Positions 1 through 64,000 of a stretch of 64,000 bases of DNA are shown one piece after another. How positions within the stretch are numbered: position 1 is the stretch's first letter; every line of letters begins with the position of its first letter. Where the stretch lies: positions 27,487,475-27,551,474 of the forward strand of contig NC_054547.1 in the NCBI RefSeq assembly GCF_017654505.1. Reading direction: 5' to 3'. The notes under the pieces were generated by a model, which made no database searches, was not told the DNA's origin, and worked only from the letters and a program-made list of their open reading frames with translations. A program made the position numbers and the translations under genes. The DNA comes from Polyodon spathula. Lineage: Eukaryota > Chordata > Actinopteri > Acipenseriformes > Polyodontidae.

Positions 1-809
1 TTAAGATTGCAATAAAAATAAGAGGTGGTTGGATTATACAAATATCCGGAGAACATTAAATAATGGACAGGGTTGGTTACAAACTAAAAAAAAACATGTT
101 GACTATATACAATTTACAGCAACATGTTTTTGTGTTGAAAAAAAACATTCTAGTGCTCAGGATGAGTGGCCAGTAACAAAGAATCTCAATATGCTTGAAT
201 TTGCTTATGGGAAACACTCCAGATATGTCTGCAAATATTACACAACCAATAAAACTTCCAGTATAAACTTTATCATAATAAGTAGGAACACGTTAATATT
301 TCAAATTGTTTTGATACCTTTTTAATTACTTTTTTCATTGTATTTATGTATTTAGTAAATATATAACCAGGTTGTAGCGAGAATGGAAATTAAGTGTTTA
401 TTGTTTTGGTATTATTGTAGATAAACGGGCAAGGAAGCCTCGAGATTGGGGGGTGGGGGTGAACTGTACCAATGTATGGGGAGGCTTCCTTTACAAAAAT
501 ATATAATGCCTGTCATAATGGTGTACTGGTTACTATCATGTGGTGGAAGCCATGCGGTTAATATAATGCATAGCATCCCACTCCCTAGTATGCCTTACTG
601 CTTAATTCCACTGTATTCAATGCAAAGCAATTGTTAAGAAGTCATCTGATGTACTAGACTTCCTAAGCATTGAGTACCAGCTCACTTTAGCTCCCCAAGC
701 GTGGACTTCAGTGCTGTTTTTTTCATTCACTTATTTACAACATTAGCCTCTATTCATACAATACATAGCATTAAAGAAAACCAAAAGCACACAACTCGGT
801 TTGCCTCAC
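1..809 (-). other. Intron after FNDC3B exon 16 (incomplete)
   Basis: No coding segment or mobile element was recognised. It holds a perfect 12-bp inverted repeat (AAAAACATGTTG at 90-101 with CAACATGTTTTT at 120-131, loop 18). The intron runs off the left end. Confidence 0.6.
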
Positions 810-57716
<56,907 letters not shown>

Positions 57717-59920
57717 CTAGGTAAAATTAAAAAAAAAAAAAAAAAGAGGTATTTAAATATAAAGGGTGGGGGAAAACAAAGTTTCACATGGAGGATAATC
57801 AAACAAACTTTTTTTTTTTTTTTGGTCCATGAAAAACCTCCTAGTTATATTCCTTTTCTCTGTCTGTAGTTTTCATTTGGCTGCTGAAATGTGGCTGCAG
57901 TGCTAAATGATACAATAAGTAATACTCAATACAGACAAGCAGATAGCTTGGAAAGGTATAATATGTGACTCTGCTGTGAGGTTATTCGGTTCAGCGACAA
58001 TAACTTATTCAACTGTAAAATGTGAATCACGACGAGAGACGCATGTGAACTAATTCTCTGAACTAAGTTTGAGGTTGCCGGATACCTACCCAACAGCAGA
58101 ACATCAGAAACAACCCATCAAAATCAATCCACAGCCCACACATTCACAGCAGCAATTGTTGCTTTGTGCCTACATATTCAATAGTGAATCCATCCAGAAC
58201 AGACTGTTAATAGGAACCCTGTTATACTGTTAGGAGAGGACAAACCTGCATGAAATGTATGGAAACTACTGTTTAAATTTAAAAAGTGAGCAGATTGATA
58301 AAAACTTGAACCAAAAGCCTCAGAATCTGCAATGAGGAATTGCCAGGGTGGTAAAATAATCAGGTCTGTGTGTGCTATCAAGAACATTTGAACACTGTGA
58401 AACCTTTACTTGGGTATGTTTAGCAGGAGTTTCTCATAAAATCAGGTTGAAGTCACTGTTAAAAAAAAGATACATGGTTAATATTGAAAAGTCAGTTTTA
58501 ATCTGAATATAAATTGCTATGGTTTACATCCTTAACTCAATGGGGTTTGGAGGAATCAGTGTTTCTCAACATTCAGTATGTATCTGAATCTAATTTAAAA
58601 CCCCAATATGATGCTTGAAACTGGTTTCATATTTCCAGACTAGCACTTCTATGAGAAAAGCACACATTCTGTAACCTTACAGGCCTGTTTTAGTTTTTAT
58701 TTGGTTGGCTGTTTGTCGTTTTATTGGCAGGTTTAAGTCCTCCAGCACAAAGGGGTTGACTTGATCAACATGTACCCCACCAGGAAAAGCCACTGTTGGA
58801 TCTTTTTAAGAACATTTTACAGCATTAGTGAATCACCTTTGATTGCAGCAGCCACCTATCAGTGGTTTACTGCGATTAACACTACAAATCAGTGGTCGAT
58901 GCAATCCAGTTGAATCCCTGTGTTATAAAAATCATGTAGTTCATCCCCTTAGTCTGATGAAAAACAAATTTAAAATAGTATATTCAAACGTATTAAATCG
59001 AGATCCAACTTATATTCAAAACACAGGCATATTTTATGGTATCCTAAACACTTTCTGCATGGTGCAGAATTCAATCTGACCAGGTCATGGGGTTGTGTGA
59101 AAGTCTATTATCTGTTTTTATTGCCTTTTATATCATTCAGCAGAGCCGAGTAAGTTGCTGCAGCAGGGAGATGAGACTTTGGTACCTGACACCCGGTTCT
59201 TGGCTTACTTTGATTCTGTATTTCCTATTCCTGTCAAGGGTGACAAACAGCAATGGATGAGACCTTATGAAACTGGGGGTTTGTATTGTGTGCACTGGAA
59301 ATTAAACTTTCCGCTCTGAAACTGTCAGTGTTTAAAAAGGCTGAGATAAGAGTACTTTGCTGGTTGAATGTTGATATGACATATACTGTATAAACATAAG
59401 ACACACAACCCATAGGAAATGGCACCCTTGTAAACAAGCAGAAACTTGTACTGTTTCCAGCTGAGGTAACAATCCCTGAAAATCAGGCCTAGGTAGTTAA
59501 ATTCATATTTGTATCATAATTCCACGCATTAAATTTAAAAACAAAACAGATCAGGTGTGCAATGGCCTTAATGCTGCAATCCTTCTGAATTTCATTGTTC
59601 CAATCAATGTATATCTAATCCTGTTAAAACTATGAAAACCTCAGCCTAAATTAAAGAGTACAAGTTAATGGGGGCAGTCGGGCATCCTCTTCATGCATAT
59701 AAGATTTGGCTATAATCTTTGCAAATTGGGTCTCCAGCAAGCTAACATTTTTTATCATCAGCGCAAAGACATTATAGTAATGTGAAAAAGGAAACTAGAT
59801 CACTGAAACAGTAATCCAGTTAAATTGTTATACAAATTATTGTGTTGCATCGTTATGAAAACAAATGTTGCATTATGGGAATTTACTATGGTATATGGAA
59901 TTGATTATATTTAATATGGT
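57717..59920 (-). other. Intron 5' of exon 1 in window
   Basis: No exon with FNDC3B similarity was found. A-run at 57730-57745 and T-run at 57810-57824 are the only simple repeats of note. Confidence 0.5.
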
Positions 59921-59923
59921 ATA

Positions 59924-61120
59924 CAGTGGCTCTCAAAAGTATTCACCCCCCTTGGACTTTTCCACATTCTATTGTGTTACAACATGGAATCAAAATGGAT
60001 TTAATTAGGAGTTTTTGCCACTGATCAACACAAAAAAAAGTCTATAATGTCAAAGTGAAAAATAAAATCTACAAATTCTTCTAAATGAATAACAAATATA
60101 AAACAGAAAACAACTGATTGCATAAGTATTCACCCGCTTTGCTATGACACACCTAAATAAGCTCTGGTGCAACCAATTGTCTTTAGAAGTCACATAATTA
60201 GTTGAATGGAGTCCACCTGTGTGCAATTAAGGTGTTTCACACGATTTCAGGTTAAATACACCTGTCTCTGGGAGGTCGCACAGGTGGTTAGTACATCTCC
60301 TAACAAAAATTACATCATGAAGACAAAGGAACATTCAAAGCAAATCTGGAAAAGGTTCTTCAAAAGCAACAAACAGGGGTAGGATATACGAACATTTCCA
60401 AGGCACTGAATATCCCCCGGAGCACAGTAAAGTCCATTATTAAGAAATGGAGAGAATATTGCACAACTATGAATATGTCTAGAACAGGCCGTCCTCAAAA
60501 ACTGAGTATTCGGACGAGAAGGGCACTAGTCAGGGAGGCCACCAAGAGGCCTATGGCAACTCTAAAGGAGTTACAGTCTTCCACGGCTGAGCTTTGAGAC
60601 ACTGCATATGGCAACAATAGCCCGGGTGCTTCACAAAACTGGCCTTTATGGGAGCATGGCAAAAAGAAAGCCATTGTTGAAAAAAATTCACATCAAATCT
60701 CGGTTTGCCAGAAGGCATGTGGTAGACTCTGAGACCAAGTGGAAGAAGATTCTATGGTCTGATGAGGCCAAAAAATAGCTTTTTTTGTCTCAACGCTAAG
60801 TGCTATGTTTGGCGCAAGCCTAACACAGCACATCATCCTGAGAACACAATCCCTACCGTGAAGCATGGTGGTGGTGGCAGCATCATGCTATGGGGATTCT
60901 TCTCTGTGTCAGGGCCTGGGAAGCTCATGAAGATAGAAGGCAAAATGGATGCAGCAAAGTACAGATAAATCCTCGAGGAAAACCTGCTGAAGTCTGCAAG
61001 AGACCTGGGACTTGGGAGAAGATTCATCTTCAAACAGGACACTGACCCCAAACATACAGCCAAAGCCACACTGAAGTGCCCTGAACAAACTGACTGCATG
61101 CTTTTTAAACCCTGCACCTG
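59924..61120 (+). mobile_element. Tc1-like element, 3' truncated
   Basis: Left end CAGTGGCTCTCAAAAGTATT preceded by TA at 59922, then CACCCCCCTTGGACTTTTCC, the usual start of salmonid/fish Tc1 elements. The transposase pseudogene follows. The right terminal repeat is absent: similarity stops near 61120, before a TA microsatellite. Confidence 0.88.
60318..61095 (+). pseudogene. Tc1-like transposase pseudogene, C-terminus missing
   Basis: Starts MKTKEHSKQIWK and is frameshifted within 15 codons. Later pieces in other frames: VLHKTGLYGSMAKRKPLLKK, SDEAKK with the first catalytic Asp (60761-60763), [20 protein letters not shown] (about 60860-60920) and [17 protein letters not shown] with the second Asp (61038-61040). 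The region with the catalytic Glu is deleted. It is a different, less complete copy than the one at 5114. Confidence 0.88.
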
Positions 61121-61236
61121 GCACTAATTTACAACAGTTACCAGGTGCGGGTGATAGTTAATACAAAACCCAATAAATACACATTTGCACGTGTTTTTGG
61201 CAGGGAGGATTTTAACTCCGTCCCTCCCTGCCTGGT

Positions 61237-61238
<2 letters not shown>

Positions 61239-61331
<93 letters not shown>

Positions 61332-61336
61332 TTTTT
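61239..61336. repeat. (TA)n plus T-run
   Basis: About 37 TA units followed by about 22 T. Confidence 0.95.
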
Positions 61337-61399
61337 GGTGAATGTATTCAATCTAAGTAAAGTTAGATTGTTGGAATGAGATAGAGAGAGGCACTTTAG

Positions 61400-64000
61400 C
61401 TGAAGTGTATTTTTTTTTTAATGGTATTTTAATGTTGTCGGTTTATCTTGTAAGATAAAAGTGAGTTTAGCTTTTTGTGTAACATGTTAACAGCCAGAAC
61501 AGGTTGTCTTAACACCATTTGGAAAGCAATTGCTGTGTTTAACTGCCAGGAGGAGAGTGGTGGCGAACCAATCACAAAAAATACAGCTATTATTTCTTTT
61601 TTTCTGTGTGTTAGACAAAATGGTTTTAAAAAAGAATTCTAATAATATTAATAATGACATAAAATAAAAAAGACAACCTAGTTATGTTCAGAAAGGTCAG
61701 AAAACAATAAGGAAGAGGGACATACTGCAAATGTCCCTGCTGAGTTTTCCCACTAATGGGAAACGTTAAATCTGAGAGATAGTTTATCGAGTGACATACA
61801 AAGGTTGTGGACAAACAAGACTAAAGTAAAAGATAAGAATATTGCACCAAAATCTGAGCCAAAACAAAAAAAAAGGGGACTGGGATTGGGATGGAAAGTC
61901 CACTCCAATGAATGGGTATGTTTGAATGACCCCAGTGTCTGAGCTCTCGTAAGGATCACATTCCTGTCAACGTAGTCGATTTGTGGTTGTTATATAAAAT
62001 TGAATATTGATAACAATTGCTTTGAGGGGAAAAATAAAACTATACCATGTTAGTACCAATTAACTTCTACATGTAAAAAGTATAGATGCTGTTTCACTTG
62101 ATAGTCGCCTGCAGCACTGTAAATTCATTTATAGAGAGCATGTGTTAAGTCCAGGGCTGTAAAAGGAGAAAATATGATATTTAGCTTCGAGCTTGATTTC
62201 TGAGAACCACAACAAGTGCAGTACACCAAGTGCTCCTTCATAATTTCAGGTGTTGTTCTGAAGATCTTTAAAAGTAAAATATAGAGGTGCTGATGTACCG
62301 TGACCTAGTCACAGATTGTGACGAGCAAGACGTGCACAAACACATGTCAGCATCCACAGAATGCTGCCCCTCCAGAATTTTTATTTTTTTTATTTTTTTA
62401 TGTATTAAGGGCCACTATATATTAAAACAATTTCTGTTTCTCAGTATTTCAGGCACTTGATGAAGGGCTACATAACTGCTAGAGGAAGGCAATCTGCAAC
62501 ATGTTTAGCTATTATTATCCCAGCAGGGCTGCTTTTGTCTCAAAGCAGTAACAAAACAGTGGTTGCTTATAATTGCTTTTAAAGTGTATTTCTGATAGTT
62601 GTTTTTTGTAAAAGCAAAAATAGCAAGCATACAGCTGTGATACTTTTAGATTTATTATAACCCTAATGGACTTTTTAAAATTGTTTTTGCTGAGAAGTGG
62701 TCAAACTACTGTGAAGGACTATACATGGAAATATGATGCAGATTAAAAATACACAGCAAGCCACTTCCTTTTAGCTTTTTTAGTTAAAATACATACTGGT
62801 AATTGAAAATGTTTCACAGTTTAAAAGTACCCCTTTTACAAATAATTTAAAATACAAAAGCAATTTTAATACAACTAATACTAAGTAAAACAAAAATCCC
62901 TAGCATTTTACAACATGTCCAGTGAAAAATGTCCTGTTTTGAAAACAATGAGTACGGAAGTAAAATAGAGATTTGGCTGTAACTACAAGTCTTTTTATTG
63001 AACATCTGTTTGACAGTTCATACAGTAAACAACCACTTAGGCAAAAGGTTTAAACATGTAATCTACTGAGTGTCCTTTGCTATGCAGGTTTCACATAATA
63101 AATGATGCATCTTCAGAAGAAAGAGAAGGAGATTGGTGATAATGTTTCTATTGTGAGTAAGCAGTTGCTGATACATAAAAAAAATGCATTGCTATGACCT
63201 ACAGTATATCCACTGTATGCAGGGGGACAAGGGGTAGATTAAAAACATGTGAGGCATTCTGAACATAGGATGTGCCGAACAGAAAATGAATTTGATGTAA
63301 ATCTGAAACCTGAATCTCTGTTACTATATGTTGGTGGAAGTGGTGGTAGAGAAAACAGGATTTTTGATATTGGTCATGCAGTAGCCCTTTGGGAAACACA
63401 CTTCAGATACTTGAAATAATAGCACATGCAAGAAAGGGTCACATTGAGGGTAGCAACTCTTCAAATACAGTTAGTCCCATTAAAAGCCCCTGCTAACTTC
63501 TTGTCAATACAGTGAATCAATGGTGTTTTAGTGCGAGTGAAGTGTGTCTGGAATCTGATTTAGACAGCTGCAGTGCAAAATCTTTGAAACCCATTTAAAA
63601 GGTGTCGCTTACGATATTTACATATTAGGCATGGCTGCATATTGAGCTGTTGTGAGCTACAACAAACCTAAAAGCAGAGGTGCAATAAGCAAGCTATTTT
63701 CAAATTCAGAACACTGCAGTATTCAAAAGCAAAAATGACAAAATGTGCAGGCTCTCCAAAATATGAAAAAATAAATAAATAAATAAATAAATAACATGCA
63801 TATTGTTATCCATGTTAATATAATGCATCAGATTTCTTTCATTGGATTCTATCATTACTCCTCACAAAACAAATACACAGTTTTAGTCTAGCACCATGCA
63901 AGAAACACACACGTTTTAGTAGCTACATGACCAAATAAGGCTATTAAAGAATGTTTAGTTTAGGATTGCGAAATAAAAGCCAAGGTGATCATTAAACTAT
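61400..64000 (-). other. Intron sequence at the right end
   Basis: AT-rich DNA with an (AAAT)n tract at about 63768-63794. No exon, RNA gene or mobile element was recognised. Confidence 0.5.

Overview
The window is intronic and exonic DNA from a vertebrate, most likely a ray-finned fish. It is AT-rich, full of microsatellites, and carries fish-type Tc1, hAT, Harbinger, L1/Tx1-like and L2-like elements and solo LTRs. A non-teleost lineage such as sturgeon, paddlefish, gar or bichir is my guess from the mix of repeats, but the sequence does not prove it.

The one host gene I can support is on the minus strand. Sixteen exons between 57716 and 810 splice, all with GT-AG borders and all with matching phases, into one unbroken reading frame of 2159 nt (about 719 codons) of tandem fibronectin type III (FN3) domains. 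The protein matches FNDC3B (fibronectin type III domain containing 3B), closer to FNDC3B than to its paralogue FNDC3A. Seven complete FN3 domains and the start of an eighth are present. The N-terminal exons lie beyond the right end. The last FN3 domain and the C-terminal membrane anchor lie beyond the left end.

Layout from left to right (3' to 5' of the gene): exon 16 at 810-1025; a 15.8 kb intron holding a Tc1 pseudogene, other Tc1 ends, an L2-like LINE, a GC-rich 30-bp minisatellite, a palindromic MITE and a solo LTR; a cluster of four exons at 16.8-19.1 kb; exon 12 at 20.2 kb with a hAT MITE next to its splice donor; an 11.7 kb intron with a 5.3 kb L1-like insertion and an internally deleted Tc1 element; exons 11 to 9 at 32.0-34.4 kb with a SINE between; then exons 8 to 1, spread from 38.1 to 57.7 kb, with solo LTRs, a hAT element and a Harbinger element in the introns. 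From 57.7 to 64 kb there is only intron with one truncated Tc1 copy.

No second host gene, tRNA, rRNA or CRISPR array was found. The most interesting non-gene signals are two hammerhead-ribozyme-like motifs (7.06 and 12.1 kb), the minisatellite with long open frames on both strands, and several insertions dated by clear target-site duplications.
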